Shown: piece after piece, positions 23,101-34,900 of the stretch
Layout of the letters: each line of letters starts with the position of its first letter
Position numbering within the stretch: the stretch's first letter is position 1
The notes under the pieces: model-generated
Told to the model about the DNA's origin: nothing
What the model saw: only the letters and a program-made list of their open reading frames with translations
The model's database searches: none
Origin: Nepenthes gracilis
Taxonomy: Eukaryota > Streptophyta > Magnoliopsida > Caryophyllales > Nepenthaceae
Direction: 5' to 3'
Assembly (NCBI GenBank): GCA_033239525.1
Contig: BSYO01000023.1
Span: forward strand, 13,346,158 to 13,410,157
Length of the DNA: 64,000 nucleotides
Translations under genes and position numbers: made by a program

Positions 23101-25389
23101 TATGGAGAATTCTTGGGGTCTGACTATCGTTTTTATGAGGTGAGTTTTTCCTTTAACTTGTTATCATGTAGATTTGTTTCCTTCTTCCTCCATTCTCACA
23201 ATATTTGGTGAAATTTTGGCGGTTTTTTATAGGTTACGTTGGTAAAGAAAAAAACCAAAATATTACAGCAAAGTTACTTCCTCACAGGGATGGTCGATAA
23301 TCTGGAGCCACTTCCTATTCCTCGTCCCGACCTCGACCTTCCATCTTAGGTGCTTCATTCTTCAGAATTTCTTCCGTTTTGCTTCTGTTTGTGGAAGCTC
23401 ATCTCTATTTGCCGATCTAATTCAGCAAGCTTGTCTGCCGCTGAGTTCACTTCCTGGTGTATACGGACGATCAAACGAACTCATTTCCTATTCTTCATTT
23501 CTTAATAATCCGACATAATAACTGTCTATGGTTTGTAGTCTGAAATCAGCAAATCTATCCTCTAAACAACTAAGGAGGAGTCGAATTTAACAGTGACTTT
23601 ACTGAGTCCCTTACTCCGGGAGTGTAAAGCCCAGTAATTGCTTTGATTTTCGCTGTCAAAATGTTTGATTTCCTATGCTTTTTGCGAAGGCCGAAAGCCA
23701 CCCTCTCTTGCTATCCCTGCCCAATCCATCGGAATGAGATGTGTTGTTGAAGGTGATTCTAGCATCAGTATTGACTGATGGATCATGGGTTTGCGTTGTT
23801 CTTTAGGGCATGCAGTTCAGGGTTCTTGGCGGCCATGCAGATTGGTGTAATCATGAAGGTTTTGAAAGTTGAATTCATGTATGCTTGTGAAGCTTTTTTT
23901 TTTTTTTTTTTTTTTTTGGAAATGGGTTAGAAGGGATAGAATGTTTCATTTCTATCAAAATAAATTAATTGCTATAGTTTTCTCATTTAAAAAACCTGAT
24001 TCGCACTATTGCTTTTCTGATTTTCGATTAAAAGATGGTGGTCTTTTAGGAATTGAGGCGAGCTCCATCTTTCAATTATTTAAGATATATATTTTAAATG
24101 ATTAATTAATTTTTATTTTTTTATAAAAATAGTTCAATTATAATTATTCATTGTAAAATATACATTCAAAATCGAGAGAAATAGCCCGCCATCTCTATGA
24201 GAGATGCAATTCCCCGAAAATGATCTTTTTAGTACCCGTTATAATTAGGGTCCAAAAGAACAATTATGATTAGTTTAGGGGACATCCTCTTTAGAGTTAA
24301 AGCTATTCATCTCTAGATAGGTCAATTAAAATGATCCAAAATATTAACATGAGCCACAATGGGATTGAAACCTGAGTTGTGAGCTACATGTCAACTAGCA
24401 TCTCACTCTGGTATCAACCAATGAATAAAGATATTTGATAGCCTAGCTAATTGGTAGAAGACGTGCTTGTTATATTGAAAATTATACATATTATTTTTTG
24501 AAAAAGTAATTATTATACGAAAGTTGATGGGACGCTCCTATAGCACCTAATATAAATCACAAAGTGGCATTCAAACCCAATGAGCCTCGAAAAAAGCCAA
24601 CAAAGAATACATAACATAACAACTACTCAACTTTCTTCAAATATAAGACTCTTTAAAAATCATTTGCCAACATCACATTTAGAGCTCATTTTAATAAGTG
24701 TGTTATGGTCTAATTGAATAGGAGATTTATTCTGAGCCACTTATTCACCCTCACATCTTCTTTTTCTACTTTCACACTCTCCATTGAGTCTGTAATGGTA
24801 AAGAGTTCAAATAAACAAGAATCTAAGTAGTTTTCATCTCTTGATCTGTCCTCATATGCAACTCAGCATCTTTGCTATTGTTATCATAAGGAATCTCATT
24901 GTACAGGTCTAAGGAATCAATGGAGTCTTCGTTCTTTCTGGTTTTTAGCTGATATTGACTTAAGCATTCGAAGGGTTTCTCTGCAAAAATGACTAATATC
25001 CCTCCACTTGTTTGTTTATAGTGTGTAGAACTTAAGTTATAATCTATTCGAATAAAACATCATCTTAGATCTTCTTCATTTTAAATCAAATCCTGGTTTA
25101 GACACATATCATAAGTTAAACTAAATATAGGTACTTTAAAATATTTAAATAAAATCTCATTGTTATAATGGAGCAACATAGTCTATGTAGTAAGACTTAT
25201 TCTCGATTTGAATATATGCATTAAGAGAAACTATATGTGTTCTTTTAGACCAATTTTCCTACACACTAGACAAGATTATGCTTGGAAACAGGTTGCCAAA
25301 TGATAACTTGAATCAATATCCTTAGGGCTGTTTTTTGTTTTGAAAAAAAAAATAATTTTGAATAAAATTTATAATTTATTTATGTTTTT
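23101..25389. other. Region downstream of the MIR166 hairpin
   Basis: The first about 800 bases are GC-richer than the surroundings and may be the 3' part of the primary miRNA transcript; GAGGTGAG at 23136 could be a splice donor. Beyond a poly-T at 23889-23917 the DNA is AT-rich, with MITE copy 5 and no genes. Confidence 0.45.
24040..24220. mobile_element. AT-rich palindromic MITE-like repeat, copy 5
   Basis: Left end GCGAGCTCCATCTTTCAA, right end AGCCCGCCATCTCTATGAGA. The core TTAATTTTTA...ATTATAATTATTCATT is diverged but in the same order as the other copies. Confidence 0.4.
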
Positions 25390-25390
25390 G

Positions 25391-25424
<34 letters not shown>
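25390..25424. repeat. (TA)n microsatellite
   Basis: About 17 TA dinucleotides in a row, just before the LTR relic at 25.58 kb. A further short (TG)n lies at about 26856-26871. Confidence 0.85.
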
Positions 25425-25425
<1 letters not shown>

Positions 25426-25581
25426 CATATCCATTGAAATTCACTCAAACAACCTTACCTCAAAAATAGAGATGCTTTGTTTTATAGTTCTTTATATCCA
25501 TATTTGTTAAATGCTTCATTGTCACCCAAAGGTGACTAATTTGAGTCACAAAATGCTTTCTTTTATAATTTTAATATAAAA

Positions 25582-26850
25582 TTGATGGATCTAATAATTT
25601 TATAAGTGAACCCAGAATTTGACCTATCAGTCAGTAAACCTAGAAGGCAGGGGCCCAATGAAGCCCAGAGCCTAGAAAAAGCCATAACTATCCGCAACCT
25701 GTGTGGTTCGGCCTGGTGTTGGCCGAGCTGCATGGCAGCCCACATTCGATTGGTGGGCCAATGCGGCCCTGCCAACGCATGTCCTTCTAGCCCTGCGAAT
25801 CTTTTTGAAAAGGCAATTATCATAACTGCAACCAAGGAATGACCCAGAGAAGGAAAGGATATCCTTTGATCATCCACGGTTATCATGATAGGTATCCATG
25901 ATTGCATAATTGTTCTCAAAAAGAAAACTGTCATTGACAATTACCTATAATTATCTACACAGCTCAGCAATCCGACGTGATACAACTGTCTAGCATTGGC
26001 GCTCAAGTCTGGGTGAACTGCCTCTGTCATCTATAAACATTTCCCTTCCTCAGTAGAGAATGGGGGCCTCTAATGGCCAAAGAACCCAAAGCATACAGAA
26101 AAATCCTAAGAGAGGAAGCGATAGAGAGGGCATGTGATTTTTGCCCCTGATTACGCAAAAAGGCAATGAGCTCTCCAATACTCTTAAGGCCACATACCCC
26201 AGTGCTTCACCTTTTTCTCCCTCTCTCAAGCCACTCCCTGTTGAACCCAACCGTCAGGACCAAGTCTTCCGCCAGCCCTTAGAAGAGACCACCATAGACG
26301 GCCTCACTGCCAAAAACTAGGAAGGAGACTCATAAAGTTTTTGCCCCTATCGTCATCACCATGAAGTCACTCCAACCTTTGGTCAACCACCCCACTCACA
26401 GGTGCACTGCGCTCCTCTTCACAGCAGCCACTCTTAGGCGGAAGTTCTTCATCTCTCTCTTGTTCTAAGGTGTCTCCAGGTCGGACACACCTCTGAGCTA
26501 CCTTCAATCAAGTGTATCTCTAAGCCGCCCCTCAATAGAGCGCACCTCTAAATTGTCCATTTGTTTGATACACAGAATATTTAATTCCTAGAAAACATGC
26601 ATCCACGTATTCTCTTACATCATTATATTTTTTATTCTGTTAAAAAGTTATCTGATTTGAGTGTCGAAAGATATATTGGGAAGTGAATCTTATCAATCCT
26701 CTGACCTCTTGTTTTTAGTTGTGTTGTGTAAGATTCAAGTTCGAAGATATAAGAATTGGATCGATTCCAATTCAAACCAACATGAAAGATTAAATAGCTC
26801 TCTAACCCGTATAATAGCCCGTATTCAAGGATGCATCAAAGACTATATAT
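25582..26850 (+). mobile_element. Old LTR relic of the TGATGG family
   Basis: Begins TGATGGATC. Its last about 400 bases align with the LTRs at 48222 and 51734, for example ATCTGATTTGAGTGTCG then AGATATATTG near 26650-26680, and the TTAGTTGTGTTGTGTAAG block near 26717. Unlike its neighbours it is GC-richer and has no introns or coding frame. Boundaries are approximate and I found no target-site duplication. Confidence 0.5.
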
Positions 26851-27720
26851 ATATATGTGTGTGTGTGTGTGATTTTCTCCAAAACCCTTACTGTGTAAGA
26901 GCCACCTGCATTATGTGATCATTTTATAAGTCAAGAAATAAATTACTGTCGTCTAGTCAAAAACCTCAGCTTTGGCCTCCACCAAAATAAAATAAACATT
27001 TCATAGCATATCTTTTATAAGATATTTATCTCTCTTTCACCATTTATTTGTTTGACAGAATTCTTAAATTTGAACAATCTAACTATAAAATCATGATAGT
27101 ATTGTACTTTTGAATTTCAGTTGCTTTAAAATTCATACCTTAAATATTCCAATCATAAATTCATTAAAAATAAAATTTCAATGATCCAATTAGATTAATA
27201 TATAATATCCCAACCTACTTTTAAAAGTAACTAAACATGTACTTTTAACATGATAAATTTGCCAGCACTTAAAGAGAATAAATTCATCAACTTGTATAAA
27301 AGCTTTGCTTTTATGTTAAATAAGAGTTTTTCAATTTAGAAAATATCCTCAAACTTTAGACACCTTATTATCTCAGTTACATGTCACATTCTTTGATACC
27401 ACTAATGCTTATTCTACAAATGAATACATAAAGCTAATTAATGAATTAGTGAGACACATAAGGAAAGATATTCAATAAGATTGATTGTTTTATTTACTAT
27501 ATTTACATAGTGATGGGTTACTGCTAAGTTTTAGCTAATTACTATGAATGATCAGAGTTTAAGATAATATTTTAATATTTATCTTATTATTAGTTTTTTT
27601 TATTATAAAAATACATTTTGAGAACATAAACATCTAATATTTAAAAAGGAATATAACATTCCTAATTAATTTTTGCACATCTTCATATTTCTTTGACTAA
27701 TGAATAATTGAAAATTAACA
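26851..27720. other. AT-rich intergenic DNA
   Basis: No coding or RNA signal. A short (TG)n opens it. Confidence 0.6.
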
Positions 27721-28080
27721 GATGTTTAGGGGACAGTGATATCTTCAGGTAACATGATGCCTGCCCATGTATTTTCGTATATGCTCACTGCTATAACTAA
27801 ATAAATAAGACGACACATCGTCCCCAAATATATAAATGTGTGATCCGAAGACGATATATCATCCACAAATATGTAAATGTGTGATCCGGGATGTGTCAGC
27901 GGCCACCCTCACTGTACGGAGATGCCGGAAGCAATAAAAAGCTTCGAATCAGCCCCGCCACTAACGACGCTATCGCCTTTCCACCAATCAGCACATAACA
28001 CCTGCATTTAAGCACAGGCCGAGACAATCAAGTACAAATTGTCGATATGTAACATAAACAGCTAATATTCAAGTCTTGAA
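27721..28080. repeat. Repeat-like block with a 41-bp duplicated unit
   Basis: Contains two adjacent imperfect copies (from about 27811 and 27852) of a unit with ATATAAATGTGTGATCCG. It is moderately GC-rich, with no ORF and no recognised family. Confidence 0.35.
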
Positions 28081-28309
28081 TATAATATTTAGTACAATAA
28101 TATAAGATAATATCATATATAATAGACTCAAATAAATCTTATCCTTTTTTTCAAACCCCATGAGGTGGCCCCTAGGGGCAAAAGATTACAAGAGGCACAA
28201 AGGAAAGATGATGTGGTGGTACCTTGTCTTTGTGTGAATCAATGACTGCCAGAGGCCACTGTTTGGACAAAAAATACTTTGAGTCAGAGACGAATTTACT
28301 AAGTGATAA

Positions 28310-28895
28310 TAGGCATGGTTGCACAATCAAGGGTTTAGATTAAAGTTAAAAAATAAATGACAATATTAAATAACCATTTAAATTATTTGATAAAATCATC
28401 ATCACTTATTTTTTAGCTTTTAATCATGACCTTTGGTGAATTCAGAAAAGTGTTGTGTCATGACCTTCCAAGTAAAGAAGCTTCTATATCAATTCAATAG
28501 CTATGATTAAAAATTAGATGAAAAAGTTATAGAGATTATATCAAATGATTTAAATGAATTTAATATCCATATTCGTCTACCTAACTTTTAATCTTGGCCA
28601 TTGGATGGATATAGATATCAATTAAATCACTTGATATAATATTTACTATTTATTTTTCAACTTATAATCATGGCCCTTCTGTGAATATAGGGAGTGCTAT
28701 TATAGTTCTCCTAGCAAAGAAGCTTCCACGTCAACCCATTGGTCAATATTAGAAGTTGAGTGGATAAATAATAAAAATTATATCAAATAATTTAAATAGT
28801 TATTTGATCTACACCACTCATTCATCTAACTTTTAATATTGACTATTGGATAGATTTCTCCACTAGGAGGACCTCAACAACTCTTGAATAGGTGT
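28310..28895. mobile_element. Cluster of palindromic MITE-like elements at the WDR12 3' end
   Basis: About three consecutive foldback units lie here, near 28310-28460, 28450-28640 and 28690-28895. Each has one arm with an AAAAATTAGATG or AGAAGTTGAGTGGAT core and an opposite arm with the complement (CATCTAACTTTTAATATTG). The last unit ends 56 bases past the WDR12 stop codon, so it probably lies in the 3' UTR. The outer motif TCTCCACTAGGAGGACCTCA is repeated as CTCTCCATTGTAAGGATCTC at 29320, linking it to the intron-10 copy. Confidence 0.6.
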
Positions 28896-28950
28896 GATGA
28901 TCACAACGGTACTCTTGACGAAGAATGAGAGGAGGAAAACATAAAAGAAA

Positions 28951-31900
28951 TTATACTGCTGTTCTTAAATCCCATAGCATTGCTCTGCCATCATAAGATG
29001 CAGAGAGCAAATGAAACCAAGATTTGTCGTGCCATTTGCAAGTAGAAATCCAAGAACTATGAGAAGAAAACTGAAATATAGGAGCCAGTGTTCCTGCAGC
29101 AAACATCAAATCAAAGTGAAACTCTAGAGAAAGGTTTTGCAAAATGAGAGCTGTTATGATGTTTTAAGTGGAAAGGGTTTCATGTCCACTCAGCGGCCAA
29201 AATTAGAAGTTAATTGGGTGAATGATGAAGATTTAATAGTTATTTAAATAACTTGATTCAATCTTCATTCTTTATCAACCCAACTTCTAATCCTAAATGT
29301 CGGTTGGACATGGGACTCTCTCCATTGTAAGGATCTCATCACTCTTCCGAAATGTGGACCTGGTTTGCGCGGATCCCATATTCGTAGGGTGGCATCGGAA
29401 GCACCAGCAGCAATGAGAGCAGAGTTTTCCCCCCCAACATCGAGACAGTTAAGAGCTTTTCCAGAGAACTGTAATATGAAAATAGTGTTAATATAGATTC
29501 AAATCCCTACTTGAAAACCCTACAACAAAACCTCGTAAAGGAGGTTTGATAATATTAATTTTCCAGCAAACACTTGACAGGAAGAATTATATGTATAATT
29601 ATAAGGATATTATTAACATCCTTAAATGAATTTAGAGACTCCAAGAAGCTTAATTTCAGGAGTAGGCTTGAAAGGCCCAACTGCACAGAGCTTTACCACC
29701 ATAATGCAATAACACTTGCCACCGAAATGAATCTGTGAAGCAACTTAGAGCATTACAGTTCAGTTCAAGAGAAGAATTAAAACTAGAGAAATTAACAAAG
29801 ATTATTTTTCCACTGGAATTCAAGAGAAAGTAGAAAAAGTGACATTTCAAATTTGGTGTTGAAAAATTAAATCAACCTCTCAACTGATATTGAAAAGACA
29901 ACATAGTTACGATACAGAAAAACAAGCAGAAAAGCTAGCAAGAATCTGTATGACTTCGTACAAGTGCAAAGGAAACAAACGTCTCATTTAGAAACACGCA
30001 GTTGGAGGAAACTATATGTGGAGCAATTAGACATATATTAATACCAACTCAGAATTTGGTAACTTCAACTCCAAGATGAGTAATCTTTTTTACGTAATTC
30101 CAAATGTTTGATAACTCTCTGTACCTTTTCGGAGAAATGAAATACTTGAAATTCATCAGGCCCTTTGTTACAAAAATCTGATTATGAGTAAATAAATCAT
30201 AAAATGAATAAAAATCCGTGATTGAAAAGGCTGTTCCTACAAGATTTGACAGATTCTTAAAGGCACTCCTATAAATTTGGAAATATACTAAATTAGTTGA
30301 TTCGACACTCCATGAACAATTAAATCAATTCTGAATGCATAAGTATAGCAAACTTGATGGCCTTTAAAACTATGTTTGGATCTAGAGAACTCTGAATGGC
30401 AGAAAATTAATGGAAACCATAATCAAATGTGAATCACATGGTGACCTCATTTTTTGTTATAGTTTCCTTTCCCAACAAAATTGCAGAGTCCAAATAGTCT
30501 TAGATTTATAAATCTGTCTGTGAAACTCTACCTCTAAACATCAGTACCAAATACAAACATATATGCACTAAGGAACTACATATTCAGCAAGACAACCACC
30601 AAGAAAAGTCCTTTATCACGCACCATATTCCAAGAGTCTCTGCCGGTTTCAATATCCCATCGTCTAATAGAATGGTCCCAGGATGCAGAATAAATTGTTT
30701 CGGGTTGTGGCCAAACAACAGAAGAAACACATTGACTGTGTCCAACCAATGTAGATACAGCTTCCCCCTAAATCCATGAAGATTAAAGAGGTTTAGCTAT
30801 TTGTCAGAAACCAAATTTGCAGGTCCACAAAAGATGGGTAAATAGCGCAGTCAATAAAAGGTGTAACATGCATATTCAGTAGAGAAACTGAATGAAATAA
30901 TCGTCTCGACCTAAAATAACATGTTATCTATCAGTCCTTATCTTGATATACCAGAATAAAATCTTAAATTGGAAAGCATGATGGCATACAACATGCCAGA
31001 TCAGGGATTCATGAGCACACAAATCTGCCTTGTGAAACAATAGACCTTGTTTAGTTCTTGTTTTCCATTCTCTAATTTTCTTTCCCATTTTAGATTTTCT
31101 ATGTTCTTATTTTTGTTGCAAAATGCATTCATTTATTTATGTTACAAACACAAATATTTTAATAAGTTAATATTTATTAATAGTTAGCAAAGTATCAATA
31201 ATTTGATATATGATTATAGTTATTACTCAAACAAAATTTACTTAGTATGTGCTTAATGTTGCGTGGTCCATACAAGTAAAATGATTTTCCAAAAGGATTC
31301 TTGCCTATCACACTTCACCTTCATTATTTTTTCTCTCTTTGCTCCATAGCTAAGTTCTGTCACCTTTTTAGTTTGGCTCCGTGACTTAAGCCCATTACTA
31401 ATGCTGCAAAAGTACTCAAAGGAAACAAAAACAATTTCATACCTCCATCTGAGGCTCAACCACTGCATCGCCCTTTTTTCTCTTCTTAACAAAGGACAAA
31501 TCACCTTCTGCATCAAACTCATTTGTCTGCCACAAATTAATTGTTGAGTCCCAAGACCCAGAGCACACCTAAGTACACATCATAAAACACAGCACAGAGT
31601 GAAAACTTCAACCACGAATGCAGATATCTCTAAATACCTATATTAAAATATTGGAGATACCATATTTCCAGAAGGCTGCATCGAAACACTTTTGACAGAT
31701 GCAGTATGTCCTCGCAAAATTTTATATGCTACCACCTTTCTAGGATGATCAGCAGTCCCGTTTACGTGAGCCGTCTTGTTGCTATGAAAATCTGCATCAA
31801 ACTTTTAGGAAAAAAGGGATATACATTCAGCACGAACACATCATCCCAATCTGCAAAGGAGCAATGTCTTCTAACTACCTTCCAGAGCCTCAATGTCTGA

Positions 31901-34900
31901 TCATCTGATGCAGTTGCCACATGTATTTGATCAGCACTTTCAAAACCTGAACAGCATTCACAACTGATTCAGTAAAGAGCATTGATGGAAACAGGAAGAG
32001 AGAGAAGCAACTTTGCTGCCACATAACTCTACTGCCTTTTTTTTTTTTTTCTGATAGGTTTTAAAAGCTGTAAACCACGGGAAGAAATACAAAACACTTA
32101 TAGCCTAAGAATGGAAAAATGCACGTAAAATCTATCTCAACATAGAAACTCATGGTTGACTTATTGCCTTTTAATTGGGGAAACCATTTTCCACAATTCT
32201 CTGTTAGTTGATATTGAGTTATCCTTTGAAAAGTACCTAGCAGCTCATTGCTAGAACTTCCGGCACTGAGGTGATTGGTATGGTAGGGGAAGCAACTTCT
32301 ATTTCTGGGATTTAGGTAGGATCAGTGCTATGCTCAACTCGAAGATGCTACCTATTTATTGACAAAGTAAACTTGAAACCACACAAATGATTCTCACAGC
32401 CCACCCACTCCACCCTCACTTTGTTCTTTTGCATCTCCTCTCAGCCATACTCCCATTGTTTTCTCTTTTTTCCCATGCTTTTTGTGTTTTGCTGGACCAA
32501 CATAAGGGTTATTCTGAACATTATATAGATTAACATTTGATCACTAGTAGTAGCGTCTACAATACGAAACATGAAATCTAGTTACCATATTATCCCAAAC
32601 ATTGTCAACAATGAAAAATTTTTTTGGTGGGTATTAAAAACAAAGCCTTAAGTCCCACCATAAGAAGGGTACTATATGAATCAGATTTCTCTATTCCGTT
32701 CAAGTTAGTACCTCGTTAAAAAGTAAGAGAAATCTATATCAATGTTACCACCCCACTTCACATTTTTCCCTACCTCTTTCCTCTGGCCTCTAACTCCACC
32801 AAATCACCCCTACTCATCATCACATCATTTGGTCTATGTTGCAAGTGCACAAACCACCTTAGTTGTCCTTCCCAAACATCGCCAAATCAAAATCAAAATC
32901 TCTGGTGCAAAACTTTACAATGAAGATAGGAAACCTGTTTTGTTTTCTCTAGTTACAGAATGTTGGAACTGATAACCTCTTTTTTTTTTCTGAACTTACT
33001 CTTGAATTACTCAAATAATAAGTATAAAAAAGTCTCTAAAGAGAACCAAACAACACATCTTATGTCACATCAAGCACAAATTGAAAACATAAACGATATC
33101 TCAGGAAGGTGTAAACATGCCAGAGAAAAGTCTTTTGTACCCCTTGGATTGATGATACTGACAGAAGTAACAGCACCACTGTGTCCTTCTAAGACATGAG
33201 TACTCATTCCAGCATCCTTCCATATTCTGCAAAATGATGAAAGCAGACACATATATTTTACGATACAAAATCTTTGAAAAAAACATCTGCAAAATTCTGC
33301 ACAAATTGCCAACAGCTTCCAAAGGTATTACCTTCCTAAACCATCATAACATCCGGTTAAAAAAAACCTGCCATAGCAAAAATACAAACTATTAGGATCT
33401 GCAAGGTATGGTAAACTCCCAGAAAATCTTTCTACATTGCCAAACTTTGGATAGCTATTTAGTGGCAAAAAAGTAAGCCTTTGGGATCTCTTCTCCAATT
33501 CCCCATTTCACCAATCCCATCCCATTGAAGTAGCATATGGCTCTATCCAATGATGGAAAACAAAAGAAAAATGGTCAGTTTTATCGGTTGAAAATTAAAT
33601 GGGGGTAAATTATACTGAAAAATAAATGCAATGTCAGTGAGTCTCATATACAGTTACAGTATTGAGGTTTGTAGCTAGGATTGTAGCTATGATTCTACAA
33701 GCCAAATAATGAATAGAAAATAAACTTACCTTATACAAATTTTAGAACATGCAAAGTAATTGATACAAATTACAAATAGGCAACAGAAGAATGTAACAGC
33801 ATACAATATTTCCTATTTTTATTGAGCCAAAAATTTGACAAAAGAAATAAAAAAAAAAATGCTCGAATTTTTGTGACAAGCATGTTGCTTCAATGGTCCT
33901 CTCTTTAAAATCAGAACGGAATCTATTGTAAACGTTCATCATTTTCTTGACAAGGCCAGGCAAGTTTATGATGCTCTGCCCATCAGTTCCTATGCTATAT
34001 GCTCGCCAGTCCAGTTTTATCATACACTAGACATGACTAAGACACCAGGGACATAACTGTTACATAAAAGCCAAGATGAGACCAATATGCAACTAATATT
34101 CTAAAATTGAGAGAAATAAGAGAGAATAAGAGTGAAGAAGGGGAAGAGGAGATCTGGACAGCAGGAGAAAGAAAAGGAAAAAAGAAAGGGGAAACTTTGG
34201 AGATTACCTCACAAGGACAAAGAGGAGCTCATAACATTTCATTCTTCATTTCAACATATTGCAGGTTACATACACTAAGGTTATTTATAGGCCACTTAAT
34301 CCTCCCAAACTAAGGCTATTTATAGTTCCCTTTATCCTCCCAACCCCTATTATCAATAATAGCCCCGCTAATGCTCATTACTTCTTCCTTCTTTATGGTA
34401 CACTAGCTTTTGTCCCTCCTTATTCCATTTTTATATAACAGTGTCATTCAAATACAAGAGGGAAATAGAAGAAATAATAATCCCTCAGAGAAAAGGAAAA
34501 AAAAAAAACAAACAAAATGGAGCAAACAGCAAGCAAAAGACAAAGTCAGAAATAAAAATATCCCCCCCAAGCTGTGGTTATATATATATATAAGCAACGG
34601 CAATGAGTTCACAACATGGAAAATATATTTGTCGAAATATATGTCCTTGACAAAGGACTTTGAGTATTTTAAAAGTATTCAGACATTGGAAACACTGTTC
34701 TGTGATGAGAATTGAGTGATTAACAATCAATTTTTAAGAACCAGATATCCTTGGCTGTTCAACTACTTCAGGGAAGAATTAAAAGTGTCCATTCTGTCTC
34801 CTTGTATAAAGCCTGGATGACACAGCTGCACTGTCGACATTAATGATGCCGAAAGAGATAGCTCTCTGAAAAATAAAGTTTACTTGGTTATCGAATTCTT

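Noticed and set aside
22653..23123. 156-codon ORF over the MIR166 hairpin
   Set aside because: A third of it is Ser-Leu from the CT microsatellite, and the rest is hairpin sequence in an arbitrary frame; no family resemblance.
31722..31790. Acceptor GATGCAG| for WDR12 exon 7
   Set aside because: It throws the frame into an early stop. The acceptor after TTCCTAAAAG (exon from 31801) keeps phase and gives the expected LWKFDA junction.
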